From NCBI RefSeq assembly GCF_026000575.1, contig NZ_AP026910.1, positions 186,001 to 250,000 of the forward strand: a stretch of DNA of 64,000 nt, written 5' to 3'. The translations under genes and the position numbers were made by a program. Under the pieces are notes generated by a model. That model was not told the origin of the DNA, made no database searches, and worked only from the letters and a program-made list of their open reading frames with translations. This document shows positions 10,053 through 19,269 of the stretch, piece after piece (position 1 is the stretch's first letter; every line of letters begins with the position of its first letter). This DNA comes from Rhodoluna sp. KAS3 (GTDB lineage Bacteria; Actinomycetota; Actinomycetes; Actinomycetales; Microbacteriaceae).

Positions 10053-10643
10053 ATGCTGTCTGTCGTGGTGCTTATTTCAGGGTCTGGTTCCAACCTATTG
10101 GCTCTGCTCCAAGCAGCCGATAACCCGCTCTACGGTGCCAAGATTATGGCCGTTGGCTCTGATAACCCTGCCGATGGCCTGGCTCACGCCGAGCAGTTTG
10201 GTGTTCCAACTTTTGTAGTTTCACCACAGGCTTTTGAAAGCCGCGAAGCCTGGGCAGACATGCTCCTGGCAAACATCAACCACTTCAAGCCAGACCTAGT
10301 TGTTTTGGCTGGCTTTATGAGAATCCTGCCTTCAAACTTTGTGGCAGCCCTCTCACCAAACTTGATCAATACCCACCCTTCACTGTTGCCATTGTTCCCG
10401 GGCGGCCATGCCGTTCGCGATGCACTTGAGGCGGGGGTAACCACCACGGGGGTAACCATCCACATCGTTGACGAAGGCGTCGACACCGGCCCTCACATCG
10501 CGCAGCGCGAGGTTGAGGTTGTCACCGACGATACCGAGTACGACTTGCACGAGCGCATCAAAAAAGTTGAGCGTGAGCTGCTGGTAGCTACCGTCAAGGA
10601 CATTGCCGAACAAAAGATTCAGCTTTCGTCAATCACCAAATAA
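10053..10643 (+). CDS. purN: Phosphoribosylglycinamide formyltransferase
   Basis: This enzyme transfers a formyl group from 10-formyl-THF to GAR, the third step of purine synthesis. At 196 residues it has the usual length. The N-terminal substrate loop VLISGSGSNLLALLQA is present, then LAGFMRILP, the catalytic Asn-His pair in INTHPSLLPLFPGGHAV, and the THIVDEGVDTGPHI-type loop holding the catalytic Asp (TIHIVDEGVDTGPHIAQ). purH follows after 15 bases. FolD and GlyA, encoded 6-8 kb away, supply the one-carbon units. Confidence 0.97.
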   Translation: MLSVVVLISGSGSNLLALLQAADNPLYGAKIMAVGSDNPADGLAHAEQFGVPTFVVSPQAFESREAWADMLLANINHFKPDLVVLAGFMRILPSNFVAALSPNLINTHPSLLPLFPGGHAVRDALEAGVTTTGVTIHIVDEGVDTGPHIAQREVEVVTDDTEYDLHERIKKVERELLVATVKDIAEQKIQLSSITK

Positions 10644-10658
10644 CTGGAAGGCACCACA

Positions 10659-12311
10659 TTGGCCGCACACAACGACCACAAGCCAGCCGATTACCGTCAC
10701 CGCGACCGCGTTGCTATTAGACGCGCACTGCTTTCGGTATCAGACAAAACTGGCATCATCGACCTCGCAACCAAACTTGCCGAGGCCGGCGTAGACATTA
10801 TTTCTACCGGTGGAACCTACGCAGCAATTTCAGCAGCGGGCATCCCGGTTACTGAGGTTTCAGAGATCACCGGCTTTCCGGAGACTCTTGACGGTCGAGT
10901 AAAGACTTTGCACCCAACCATTCACGCCGGCTTGCTTGCTGACATGCGTTTGATTGCCCACGAGGGTCAGCTAGACGCTCTGAATGTTTTGCCATTCGAG
11001 TTGGTTGTGGTCAACCTTTATCCGTTTGTACAGACCGTTCAGTCTGGTGCCAAGGGTGACGCAGTTGTCGAGCAGATTGACATCGGTGGCCCGGCCATGG
11101 TTCGCGCTTCGGCTAAAAACCACGCCAACGTGGCCATCGTGGTTGACCCGGCAAAGTACGGCGACATCATCGAAGCTATTGAACAGGGTGGCACAACACT
11201 GGCCCAGCGTCGTGAGCTTGCCTTTGCCGCGTTCTCTCACACTGCTCGTTATGACGCTGCTGTGTCAGCGTGGTTTGCTGCCGAGCTTGAGGGCGACTGG
11301 AAGAAGGCTGCCGGTCAGGACGAAGTTACCGAAAACGCCAACCCAGGATTTGAGAAGACCATCCAGATCGAGGCTCAGTTGGGCAACGTTCTGCGCTACG
11401 GCGAAAACTCACACCAGGCCGCTGCGATTTACCGCACCACCGGTGAGGGTGCCGTTGCTGGCATTGCCCAGGCCCGCCAATTTGGTGGCAAAGAGATGTC
11501 TTACAACAATTACGTTGATGCAGACGCAGCTCTTCGTGCGGCTTATGACTTTACCGAGCCAGCAGTGGCAATCATCAAGCACGCCAACCCTTGCGGTATT
11601 GCCATCGGTGATGCCAACTCGGCAGACCCAATTGCTGATGCCCACGCCAAGGCTCACATGTGTGACTCAGTTTCAGCTTTCGGTGGCGTCATTGCGTCTA
11701 ACCGCGTAGTTACCGTGACCATGGCCAAGCAGGTCGCTAGCATCTTCACCGAGGTGATTATTGCACCTGGATACGAGCTTGAGGCCCTGCAGATTTTGCT
11801 GGAAAAGAAGAACCTTCGTGTTCTTGAGTTGCCTGCCAACTACTCTCGCGAGGCTCTCGAGTTCCGTCAGATTTCTGGTGGCGTTTTGGTTCAGCAGCCT
11901 GATGAGTTCAGCCACTTCAACTCACAGGGCTGGAAGTTGGTTACCGGCAAGAAGGCTGACGCCGAGACTATGGCCGAGCTTGAGTTTGCTTGGCGTGCCT
12001 GCCGTTCAGTTAAGTCAAACGGCATCTTGCTTTCACGCGAGGGGGCATCGGTCGGTGTTGGAATGGGTCAGGTTAACCGCGTTGACTCTTGCAAGCTTGC
12101 AGTAGAGCGTGCAGCATCCCGCGCCAAGGGTTCTGTTGCTGCTTCAGACGCGTTTTTCCCGTTTGCCGACGGCCTTCAAATTCTCTTGGATGCTGGTGTG
12201 AGAGCGGTAGTGCAGCCTGGTGGTTCGGTTCGCGATGCTGAGGTAATTGCCGCGGCTGAGGCTGCCGGTGTCACCATGTATTTCACTGGCGAGCGACACT
12301 TCTTCCACTAG
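10659..12311 (+). CDS. purH: Bifunctional AICAR formyltransferase / IMP cyclohydrolase
   Basis: The last two steps of IMP synthesis. The chosen start is TTG at 10659, behind CTGGAAGGCACC. The N-terminal IMP cyclohydrolase (MGS-like) domain shows [21 protein letters not shown] and GRVKTLHP; the larger AICAR transformylase domain includes [32 protein letters not shown] and the C-terminal [11 protein letters not shown]. At 550 residues it is slightly long for the family because of an N-terminal extension of about 20 residues. It ends the purN-purH unit and is followed by a strong bidirectional terminator. Confidence 0.97.
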   Translation: MAAHNDHKPADYRHRDRVAIRRALLSVSDKTGIIDLATKLAEAGVDIISTGGTYAAISAAGIPVTEVSEITGFPETLDGRVKTLHPTIHAGLLADMRLIAHEGQLDALNVLPFELVVVNLYPFVQTVQSGAKGDAVVEQIDIGGPAMVRASAKNHANVAIVVDPAKYGDIIEAIEQGGTTLAQRRELAFAAFSHTARYDAAVSAWFAAELEGDWKKAAGQDEVTENANPGFEKTIQIEAQLGNVLRYGENSHQAAAIYRTTGEGAVAGIAQARQFGGKEMSYNNYVDADAALRAAYDFTEPAVAIIKHANPCGIAIGDANSADPIADAHAKAHMCDSVSAFGGVIASNRVVTVTMAKQVASIFTEVIIAPGYELEALQILLEKKNLRVLELPANYSREALEFRQISGGVLVQQPDEFSHFNSQGWKLVTGKKADAETMAELEFAWRACRSVKSNGILLSREGASVGVGMGQVNRVDSCKLAVERAASRAKGSVAASDAFFPFADGLQILLDAGVRAVVQPGGSVRDAEVIAAAEAAGVTMYFTGERHFFH

Positions 12312-12355
12312 AAGAAACGCCCCTGCATCTGGTTAGCCAGCCGAAGAATTGCCAA

Positions 12356-12396
12356 AGAAAAAGGGCCCACGGAAGCAGATCCGCGGGCCCTTTTTC
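12356..12396. terminator. Bidirectional intrinsic terminator between purH and carbonic anhydrase
   Basis: A-rich bases lead into AAGGGCCCACGG, an 8-base loop, CCGCGGGCCC and a T-run. The GC-rich stem flanked by A- and T-tracts can stop transcription from both sides and sits between two convergent genes. Confidence 0.85.
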
Positions 12397-12404
12397 TGAC
12401 CTGG

Positions 12405-12896
12405 TTAGAGGGTTACCTCGTTCAGCAAGCCAGTGGCAACATCAAAGATGAAGCCGCGAACCTGATCGGTGTGGGGAATGAATGGGCTGGCCTTGATGCG
12501 GCGAATCGAGCGCTGCACGTCAACCTCAAGGCTGTCGAATGCCTCGGCTGCCCACTCTGGTTTGATGCCGGTCTCTTGTGCGATGGACTCTTTGAAGCCG
12601 TCATCGGTGAAGGTAAGCATTCCGCAGTCGGTGTGGTGAATCAGAATAATTTCCTTGGTCCCCAATAGGCGCTGGCTGATTGCCAGTGAGCGAATCTCGT
12701 CATCGGTAACCACACCACCCGCGTTGCGGATCACGTGTGATTCACCATCTTGAATTCCAAGAATGCTGTAAACGTCAAGTCGAGCATCCATGCACGCAAG
12801 CACTGCAATCTGCTTTGATGGCGGCAACGGAAGCGGGCCGTTGAAGGTTTTGGCATATTCACGGTTGTTGGCAAGATACTGATCTGTAACTGACAT
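12405..12896 (-). CDS. Beta-class carbonic anhydrase
   Basis: A 163-residue zinc enzyme that interconverts CO2 and bicarbonate. The zinc and catalytic residues are visible as CMDARLD (first Cys and the Asp-Arg dyad), then HTDCGM (His and second Cys), with GGVVTDDEIRSLAIS between them. Its short length and the HVIRNAGG segment fit the compact actinobacterial beta-CA group. It is a single gene, convergent with purH; the upstream 180 bases are shared with the divergent DUF4282 gene. It could supply bicarbonate to PurK and acyl-CoA carboxylase, both encoded in this window. Confidence 0.92.
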   Translation of the reverse strand: MSVTDQYLANNREYAKTFNGPLPLPPSKQIAVLACMDARLDVYSILGIQDGESHVIRNAGGVVTDDEIRSLAISQRLLGTKEIILIHHTDCGMLTFTDDGFKESIAQETGIKPEWAAEAFDSLEVDVQRSIRRIKASPFIPHTDQVRGFIFDVATGLLNEVTL

Positions 12897-13024
12897 TCAA
12901 ATGCTCCTTTTTGGGGGTCTGGTGGTCAAGCAAATTTAGAAAAACATCAATCTGCTTGTCATCAAAATTCCGTCACAGAATGCGACTTTTCATTACGAAA
13001 AATTTCCAGCCGGGAATAAGAAAG

Positions 13025-13063
13025 TAAATTTGAGTCGTGACTGGAAGTTGCGACTCAAATTTA
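13025..13063. promoter_or_regulatory. Perfect 13-bp inverted repeat upstream of the DUF4282 gene
   Basis: TAAATTTGAGTCG at 13025-13037 is exactly mirrored by CGACTCAAATTTA at 13051-13063, with a 13-base spacer. It ends 15 bases before the GTG start at 13079 and just before its GAGGGGG ribosome site. It could be a dimeric repressor operator or, if transcribed, a stem-loop in the 5' leader that affects translation. There is no T-run after it, so it is not a standard terminator. Confidence 0.6.
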
Positions 13064-13078
13064 ACTGAGGGGGAAGTC

Positions 13079-13657
13079 GTGGAAAAGGTTGGATTCTTAA
13101 GAAGTCTGTTTGATATAAATTTCAAATCTTTTATTACTCGCCGGGTTGCTAAATTTTTGTACGCGATGCAAATCGTGCTGCTGTTGCTTTCCTTGCTCGT
13201 TGGAATGGTGGCTGCTATTTGGTATGCCTCGATCCAGAGCGATCCTCTTTACTTGGCGATTGGAATTGTTGGTCTACCACTGCTCACGCTGTTGCTGATG
13301 ATAGGAATGAGGTTGCTTTACGAGGCGAGTATTGCGCTCGTTGCAATTGCAGAGAACACGTATCATCTTCGATTTCACAATTCTCGAGTTGGCGAGGGCT
13401 TTCCAAGCGGGCAGCCCGGGCACCTCGACGAAGACACATTCTCCCGGAGTGTCGCAGTATCTAAGAGCAGAGAACTAACAATCGATGAGCTCGAGCTTCT
13501 CAAGCTGGACTATGAGGAAAACCCGGCAGATTTTGCGCTTTCTGTCCTGGATAAGTCGGACCTGGAAGCCTGGCGAAAAGCTGGGCGCCCAACACTGAAG
13601 CCTTGGATTTCCTCAGGCATGCCTGATTTCACCCGTTGGTTGAGGGGCCTGAGCTAA
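13079..13657 (+). CDS. DUF4282 domain membrane protein
   Basis: The GTG at 13079 is preferred over the upstream GTG at 13037, because a GAGGGGG ribosome site precedes it and 13037 lies inside the inverted repeat. The 192-residue protein opens with FLRSLFDINFKSFITRRVAKFLY, then two membrane helices and IAENTYHLRFHN, the DUF4282 pattern. Unlike short DUF4282 proteins it has a soluble C-terminal part of about 80 residues (TIDELELLKLDYEENPADFALSVL, then LEAWRKAGRPTLKPWI) that I do not recognise. The region looks more AT-rich than its neighbours. The surface protein gene follows after 4 bases, so the two may work together; the function is unknown. Confidence 0.7.
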   Translation: MEKVGFLRSLFDINFKSFITRRVAKFLYAMQIVLLLLSLLVGMVAAIWYASIQSDPLYLAIGIVGLPLLTLLLMIGMRLLYEASIALVAIAENTYHLRFHNSRVGEGFPSGQPGHLDEDTFSRSVAVSKSRELTIDELELLKLDYEENPADFALSVLDKSDLEAWRKAGRPTLKPWISSGMPDFTRWLRGLS

Positions 13658-13661
13658 ATCT

Positions 13662-15917
13662 GTGGATAACTCCGGCAGGAAGAGTCGTCGGAGTTTTACA
13701 TTTCTGGGCATGCACAGAAAACAAATTAGAAGATGGCCGAAATTTCTTTCAATGGCCAGCGTTCTTGCTGTGCTGTTTGGGGGATTATTTGTTCAATCGG
13801 TCCAGGCAGTATCCAGCAATCCAACACCGGTTTGTGTTGGATCCACCTGCACGGTTACGTTCGAATACTCCGGTGACTACTACCTCTGGAGTCCACCGAC
13901 CGGAGCCAAAAACATTACCTTCGATTTAGCCGGTGGCCAGGGTGGTCGCTCGGGTGGCCAGGGTGGACGTGTAACTGGTTCTCTGGTTAATTCTCCAACC
14001 GCGCTCTACATCTATGTTGGTGGTGCCGGAGCTCAGGGCTCGGCAGCGGCCGGTGGATTCAACGGCGGTGGTGCAGCAGGTTCTGGTCGCGGAGACGAAG
14101 GTTCTGGTGGCGGTGCCACTGACATTCGCACTTCAACTTCTTTGACTGACCGAGTGGCTATTGCTGCCGGTGGCGGAGGCTCGGGTGGATTCTCGGGAGG
14201 CATTGGTGGATCAGGTGGAGGCTTGACCGGATCAGCTGGCACCAGTGGCCAGGGTCAAGGAGGCGCGGGCGGTACCCAATCTTCCGGAGGTGCCGGGGGA
14301 TACCCAAACGGCGGCACCTGGGGGCTTAGTGGCACATCGGGCATCGGTGGTTCTGGAGGAGCAAGTGCGGTTTCTGGTGGCGGCGGAGGTGGCGGCGGTT
14401 ACTTCGGCGGCGGTGGCGGAGGTGCCGACGTAGACACTTGCTGCTCAAATGCCGGTGGTGGTGGCGGTGGATCCTCCTTTGCTAACAGCACGCTGACTTC
14501 ATCGGTGGTGCACACGGCTGGCTATCGTGCCGGCGCCGGTATTGCCACCATCAGCTATTCAATGCCACCAAAAGTGCTTGCATTTACGGTTGCAAAGGTG
14601 ATCACCAACGCCACCAATCTGGATTTTGGTATCACCTTCTCTGAATCGGTTACTGGCCTGACTGCGAGTGACTTTGTAGGCTCCGGCACAGCGGTTTGCC
14701 AGTCAATAGGTGTTGCGGGCAGTGGCGCCAGCTACACCATCACCGCTAGCAACTGTTCGGTCGGTACCTATCGGCTAACGCTCACAGCACTCAGTGTTAC
14801 GGGAACCCAAGCCGGCCCCACAGCCGAATCGATCAGCCCCGAAGTAGTCATTGAGCGAACACCGGCAGTGGCTGAATTCACGGTACCGAACACTCCGACC
14901 AACTCTGCCGATTTGCTCTACAACCTTGCTTTCTCAGAGGCGGTGACCGATGTCACGGCTGCTGACTTTGCGGTTGGTGGCGAAGGCTGCCAGGTTTCCT
15001 CGGTGGTCGGTTCGGCAGCTTCCTACTCGGTAAGAATTTCCGGTTGCACCGACGGCCAAACCGCCACGCTCAAGTTGATCGAGTCGAGTGCTATAGATGC
15101 TGCCGGCAACCTAAGCCCAGCATTAGCTTTGACGGCTACGGCTGTGGTTATCGACCGAACAGCTCCAATCGCTCAGTTGACTAGCGTCAGCACCAAGACC
15201 TACGAGAATCCGGTATTTGTTCTCAACACCGATTCACCGGTCGTCGGCCTAGGGATTGAGGATTTTGAAGTTATCGCCGGTGAAGGTTGCAGTTTGACCC
15301 TGGCTGAGGTGACGGCGGGAGAGACCTTCGAGCTCACGACCAGCGATTGTCAATTGGGGCAGGTGCAGGTTCGGCTTTTGTCAGGTTCGTACACCGATGC
15401 ACTCGGCAACCTCGGCCCAGCCCAAGCTGTGGAATCCCCGGTCGTTGAGTTTGCCGCGGTGCCGGTTGTAGTTCCAACACCAACTCCGACACCAAACATC
15501 AATGAGCCAGAGGTTGATTCTGAAGTGCTGATTACAGGTGGTGGCGGGTCGGGTTCAGACACCGACCCGGATGCAAATTCAGGTTCGGGCACCGGCCCAG
15601 AAGGCCAAGGTTCCTCGGCTCGTGAGGAGCTCGAACCAACAACCGCACAATGGCTGCAAGAGCTAGAGGTTGCGGAGTCGAATAACCAGGCAGCCTCTGG
15701 CGAGCCAGTTCAACCGAGCAATTCCGAAGTTACAGACAATCAGGCCACGGCACAGTTAGTAGATGACCGATCTGCTCAGGTTCCGATGGTGCTCGAGAAC
15801 GCACAGGGCGTTCTCTGGATGATTATCGGTGGGCTAACAGCTGGCGCAACGATGATTTTGGTGGTCAGGGGAGCACGCCAAATGCACCGGCGCAGATTGG
15901 TGAGGTTGTTTAGCTGA
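13662..15917 (+). CDS. Secreted glycine-rich, Ig-like repeat surface protein with C-terminal anchor helix
   Basis: The frame allows a GTG start at 13662; the ATG at 13710 gives a more typical signal peptide (MHRKQIRRWPKFL, then a hydrophobic core ending QSVQA). Numbering from 13662, residues 90-290 are a very Gly-rich domain (GGGGGGGGYFGGGGGGAD), like the glycine-rich domain of ALK-type receptors and bacterial surface proteins. Three Ig-like repeats of about 90 residues follow (residues 303-595), each with two Cys about 20-25 residues apart, probably disulfides. A Pro/Thr and acidic Ser/Gly linker leads to a membrane helix at about 716-736 and a basic tail. No LPXTG motif is seen. Likely cell-surface displayed; the ligand is unknown. 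It converges on purU with an 8-base overlap. Confidence 0.75.
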   Translation: MDNSGRKSRRSFTFLGMHRKQIRRWPKFLSMASVLAVLFGGLFVQSVQAVSSNPTPVCVGSTCTVTFEYSGDYYLWSPPTGAKNITFDLAGGQGGRSGGQGGRVTGSLVNSPTALYIYVGGAGAQGSAAAGGFNGGGAAGSGRGDEGSGGGATDIRTSTSLTDRVAIAAGGGGSGGFSGGIGGSGGGLTGSAGTSGQGQGGAGGTQSSGGAGGYPNGGTWGLSGTSGIGGSGGASAVSGGGGGGGGYFGGGGGGADVDTCCSNAGGGGGGSSFANSTLTSSVVHTAGYRAGAGIATISYSMPPKVLAFTVAKVITNATNLDFGITFSESVTGLTASDFVGSGTAVCQSIGVAGSGASYTITASNCSVGTYRLTLTALSVTGTQAGPTAESISPEVVIERTPAVAEFTVPNTPTNSADLLYNLAFSEAVTDVTAADFAVGGEGCQVSSVVGSAASYSVRISGCTDGQTATLKLIESSAIDAAGNLSPALALTATAVVIDRTAPIAQLTSVSTKTYENPVFVLNTDSPVVGLGIEDFEVIAGEGCSLTLAEVTAGETFELTTSDCQLGQVQVRLLSGSYTDALGNLGPAQAVESPVVEFAAVPVVVPTPTPTPNINEPEVDSEVLITGGGGSGSDTDPDANSGSGTGPEGQGSSAREELEPTTAQWLQELEVAESNNQAASGEPVQPSNSEVTDNQATAQLVDDRSAQVPMVLENAQGVLWMIIGGLTAGATMILVVRGARQMHRRRLVRLFS

Positions 15918-16770
15918 AGATGATGGTGCGGTCGCCGTCTTGCAAAACGCGGCGCTCGGCAAACCATCTCACTGCTTGGGTGAGGGTCTTTGACTCGACA
16001 TCTTGGCCAATTGAGACCAGGCGTTTCTTTGAGTCTGAGTGCTCTACTCGAACCACGTTCTGTTCGATAATCGGGCCCTCATCCAAGTCAGCAGTTACAA
16101 AGTGAGCGGTAGCACCGATCAGCTTTACACCGCGAGCATGGGCCTGCGCGTAAGGGTTTGCGCCCTTGAATCCCGGCAAGAATGAGTGGTGAATGTTGAT
16201 GATGCGGCCTTCAAATTCGGCGCAGAATTCTGGAGACAGCACCTGCATGTAGCGAGCGAGAACAATGAGTTCTACACCGGCAGATTTGATGAAATCGCGC
16301 AGCATTTGCTCAAAGGCACCCTTATCTGCGTCAGATGAAATTGGGTGGTGCTCAAACGGGATTCCGTAAAAATCAGCCATTTCTTTTAGCTCCGGGTGGT
16401 TACCGAAAACAGCTGGAATTTCAACCGGGAGCTGGCCGCCGCGCTGACGGAAAAGCAGGTCATTTAGGCAGTGGGCGCTCTTAGAGACCAGAATCAGGGT
16501 CTTCATTTTGCGACCGACTTCTTCAAGTTCCCAGGTCATGCCATAGCGCTCGGCTACCGGGGCAATCTGGTTTTCAAAGTGTTCGCGAGGAACAGCAGAC
16601 TCAATCTGGAGGCGCATAAAAAAGCGGCCGGTGTCGTCAGATGCAAACTGAGATGACTCGGTGATGTTGCCATTCGCAGCAACGATCGCACCACTGATGG
16701 CGTGCACAATTCCAGGCTTGTCTTCGCAAACGAGAGTGAGTACCCAGTGGGTGGTGTTGGCTGCAGTCAT
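15910..16770 (-). CDS. purU: Formyltetrahydrofolate deformylase
   Basis: PurU hydrolyses 10-formyl-THF to formate and THF, balancing one-carbon pools. The 286-residue protein has an N-terminal ACT regulatory domain (about 8-85; LTLVCEDKPGIVHAISGAI) and a C-terminal formyltransferase fold. The active-site segment is NIHHSFLPGFKGANPY, which carries the His after Asn, and the Asp lies in TADLDEGPIIEQNV. The HHSFLPGF signature separates PurU from PurN (THPSLLP). It sits close to glyA-folD but on the opposite strand. Confidence 0.96.
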   Translation of the reverse strand: MTAANTTHWVLTLVCEDKPGIVHAISGAIVAANGNITESSQFASDDTGRFFMRLQIESAVPREHFENQIAPVAERYGMTWELEEVGRKMKTLILVSKSAHCLNDLLFRQRGGQLPVEIPAVFGNHPELKEMADFYGIPFEHHPISSDADKGAFEQMLRDFIKSAGVELIVLARYMQVLSPEFCAEFEGRIINIHHSFLPGFKGANPYAQAHARGVKLIGATAHFVTADLDEGPIIEQNVVRVEHSDSKKRLVSIGQDVESKTLTQAVRWFAERRVLQDGDRTIIFS

Positions 16771-16808
16771 AGGCTCAAGTTTAACCGGCGGGGCTGGCTA
16801 AACCCGCT

Positions 16809-16934
16809 TTAGTCAAGAGGGGTTTTATCGCGGCGATAACTGCGCGCGACTGAGATTCCAATCCAGATGGCTAGCCCCAAACCAGCAATCATCATGGATG
16901 CACCGATGATGACCGGAACTGGTACGTCTGACAT
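16809..16934 (-). CDS. Small single-helix membrane protein, 41 residues
   Basis: A short frame reads MSDVPVPVIIGASMM, then IAGLGLAIWIGISVA as a hydrophobic helix, then the basic tail RSYRRDKTPLD before TAA. The ATG at 16934 is preceded by AAGGGGGATCC, a strong ribosome site at good spacing. It lies in the purU-glyA gap, pointing away from glyA. The topology (helix, then Arg/Lys cluster) suggests the C-terminus is cytoplasmic. I do not recognise a family. The ribosome site and clean topology are the only evidence that it is translated. Confidence 0.55.
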   Translation of the reverse strand: MSDVPVPVIIGASMMIAGLGLAIWIGISVARSYRRDKTPLD

Positions 16935-17091
16935 GGATCCCCCTTAGAGCTATGAGGTCAGTCTAATCAGGGGGTAAGGCAATCTTCGGGAGGGTGAGCG
17001 GTTAACCGTACTAAGTCCTGCTCGGCCAGTCAGAGACTGGTAAAACTGGTAGAATTTTGGCATCGCAACCAAACTTTTTAGGAGCCAATCC

Positions 17092-18372
17092 GTGTCTGCT
17101 CTTCCTTCAACTTTCACCTCTCCACTAAGCGAAACCGATCCAGAAATCGCAGCTGTTCTTGCTGCTGAATTGGACCGTCAGCGTCACACCCTAGAGATGA
17201 TCGCGTCTGAAAACTTTGTTTCACGCGGTGTTCTTGAGGCTCAGGGCTCTGTTCTTACCAACAAGTACGCCGAGGGTTACCCTGGCAAGCGTTACTACGG
17301 TGGTTGCGAAGCCGTTGACGTTGCTGAAAACCTAGCTCGCGACCGTGCGAAGGCCCTATTCGGTGCAGAGCACGCCAACGTTCAGCCACACTCTGGTGCT
17401 TCGGCTAACGCAGCAGTATTGATGGCTTTGGCAAACCCTGGTGACCGCATCCTCGGTCTTGAGTTGGCACACGGTGGCCACCTAACCCACGGTATGCGTT
17501 TGAACTTCTCGGGCAAGATGTACGAGGCTCACGCTTACGAGCTAAACGCTGAGACTCACCTGATCGACATGGACATCGTTCGCGCCCGCGCACACGAGGT
17601 CAAGCCTGCGGTAATTATCGCCGGTTGGTCTGCTTACTCACGTCACCTTGACTTCGCCGAGTTCCGCAAGATTGCTGACGAGGTTGGCGCAAAGCTTTGG
17701 GTCGACATGGCTCACTTTGCCGGTCTAGTGGCTGCCGGTCTGCACCCAAGCCCAGTGCCTTACGCAGATGTTGTTTCAACCACCGTTCACAAGACCTTGG
17801 CTGGTCCTCGCTCAGGCTTGATCCTGTGCAAGGCAGAGTACGCCAAGAAGATCGACTCAGCTGTGTTCCCAGGTCAGCAGGGTGGCCCATTGATGCACGT
17901 TGTTGCTGCCAAGGCGGTTGCGTTCAAGGCTGCCATGACCGATGAGTTCAAGGACCGCCAGAAGCGCACTATCGAGGGTGCTGCGATTATTGCTAACCGC
18001 TTGATGCAGAGCGACGTAACTTCAAACGGTGTTCAGGTTCTAACCGGCGGAACTCAGGTTCACCTAGTTTTGGTTGACCTTCGCAACGCTCCAATCAACG
18101 GCCAAGAGACCGAAGACCTACTGCACGAGGTTGGCATCACTGTGAACCGCAACTCGGTTCCAAACGACCCACGTCCACCAATGGTCACCTCTGGTGTTCG
18201 CATCGGTACTCCGGCGCTAGCTACTCGTGGCTTTGGTGCAGAGCAGTTCACCGAGGTTGCCGAGATCATCGCTGGCGTTTTGGTTCCAAACCCAGACATC
18301 GCAGCACTTCGTGCCCGAACCCGCAAGCTAACCGAGGCATTCCCGCTATACAGCGGCCTTGAGAACTGGTAA
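17092..18372 (+). CDS. glyA: Serine hydroxymethyltransferase
   Basis: A PLP enzyme that converts serine and THF to glycine and 5,10-methylene-THF, the main one-carbon entry point. 426 residues from a GTG start behind TTTTTAGGAGCC. Conserved segments include [32 protein letters not shown] (shown here by its landmarks [14 protein letters not shown]), the PLP-lysine motif [16 protein letters not shown] and the [10 protein letters not shown] region. A possible -10 box TAGAAT sits at 17050-17055, with no clear -35. folD follows in the same direction, giving a folate one-carbon pair. Confidence 0.97.
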   Translation: MSALPSTFTSPLSETDPEIAAVLAAELDRQRHTLEMIASENFVSRGVLEAQGSVLTNKYAEGYPGKRYYGGCEAVDVAENLARDRAKALFGAEHANVQPHSGASANAAVLMALANPGDRILGLELAHGGHLTHGMRLNFSGKMYEAHAYELNAETHLIDMDIVRARAHEVKPAVIIAGWSAYSRHLDFAEFRKIADEVGAKLWVDMAHFAGLVAAGLHPSPVPYADVVSTTVHKTLAGPRSGLILCKAEYAKKIDSAVFPGQQGGPLMHVVAAKAVAFKAAMTDEFKDRQKRTIEGAAIIANRLMQSDVTSNGVQVLTGGTQVHLVLVDLRNAPINGQETEDLLHEVGITVNRNSVPNDPRPPMVTSGVRIGTPALATRGFGAEQFTEVAEIIAGVLVPNPDIAALRARTRKLTEAFPLYSGLENW

Positions 18373-18390
18373 TCGGGGCTGGATTCGGGC

Positions 18391-19269
18391 ATGACTGCAA
18401 TCAAACTTGACGGTCTAGCAACAGCAAAGGCCATCAAGGCTGAACTTGCAGAGCGAGTAATTGAGCTAAAGAAAAAGGGCGTTACCCCTGGTTTGGGTAC
18501 GCTCTTGGTCGGCGACGACCCAGGCTCACACTCTTACGTTGCTGGCAAGCACCGTGACTGCGCTGAAGTTGGTATCCACTCCATCCGAGTTGACCTGCCA
18601 GCCACAGCCAGTGCGGCCGATGTCCGCGCGGCCATCCGTGATCTTAATGACGCGAATGATGTCACCGGATACATTGTTCAGTTGCCCTTGCCATTTGGTC
18701 TAGACACCAACGAAATGTTGGAGTTGATTGACCCGTCTAAAGATGCTGATGGTTTGCACCCAACCAACCTGGGCCGCCTGGTTCTTGGAGTATCGGGTGA
18801 ACTAACCTCACCTCTGCCATGCACGCCGGCCGGAATCGTTGAACTGCTATCTCGCTACGATGTGCCAACTCGCGGTGCCGAAGTTGCCGTTATTGGCCGC
18901 GGTGTCACAGTTGGTCGACCACTTGGTCTGCTGATGACGCGCAAGGGCATTGACTCGACCGTCACGCTGTTGCACTCTGCAAGCCGCGACCTAGAGCAGG
19001 CCGTCAAGCGCGCTGACATTGTGGTTGCAGCATTGGGCGTTGCTCACTTTGTTCAGCCAGAGTGGATCAAGCCGGGTGCAGCCGTGATGGATGTTGGCAT
19101 TACCCGCGTTGAAGCCACCGGCCCAGATGACAAAGCGCGTTTGGTTGGCGACGTTGACCCTCGTGTTGCCGAAGTTGCCGGATTTATGTCGCCAAACCCT
19201 GGCGGCGTTGGTCCAATGACTCGGGCGATGCTGGTCAAAAACGTCGTTGACGCAGCCAGCCGCTTCTAA
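18391..19269 (+). CDS. folD: Methylenetetrahydrofolate dehydrogenase / cyclohydrolase
   Basis: FolD turns 5,10-methylene-THF into 10-formyl-THF, the substrate of PurN and PurH. 292 residues. The substrate domain shows [15 protein letters not shown] with the catalytic Lys, and [18 protein letters not shown]. Then [11 protein letters not shown] and the Rossmann part [16 protein letters not shown] (NADP site), ending with [13 protein letters not shown]. It starts 18 bases after glyA and converges with the ABC exporter gene, sharing 4 bases at the 3' ends. Confidence 0.97.
   Translation: MTAIKLDGLATAKAIKAELAERVIELKKKGVTPGLGTLLVGDDPGSHSYVAGKHRDCAEVGIHSIRVDLPATASAADVRAAIRDLNDANDVTGYIVQLPLPFGLDTNEMLELIDPSKDADGLHPTNLGRLVLGVSGELTSPLPCTPAGIVELLSRYDVPTRGAEVAVIGRGVTVGRPLGLLMTRKGIDSTVTLLHSASRDLEQAVKRADIVVAALGVAHFVQPEWIKPGAAVMDVGITRVEATGPDDKARLVGDVDPRVAEVAGFMSPNPGGVGPMTRAMLVKNVVDAASRF

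Noticed and set aside
14033-14433. Long antisense and alternate-frame ORFs across the glycine-rich gene
   Set aside because: They arise from GGT/GGC-rich codons and encode Pro- or Ala-rich low-complexity strings with no start signal or family likeness.
13900-14500. Possible tandem-repeat or CRISPR-like array
   Set aside because: The repetition is at codon level in a Gly-rich coding region. There are no regular direct repeats with unique spacers.
16980-17091. A folate riboswitch upstream of glyA
   Set aside because: A short CCAGT/ACTGG hairpin is present, but the conserved blocks of known tetrahydrofolate riboswitches are not visible.
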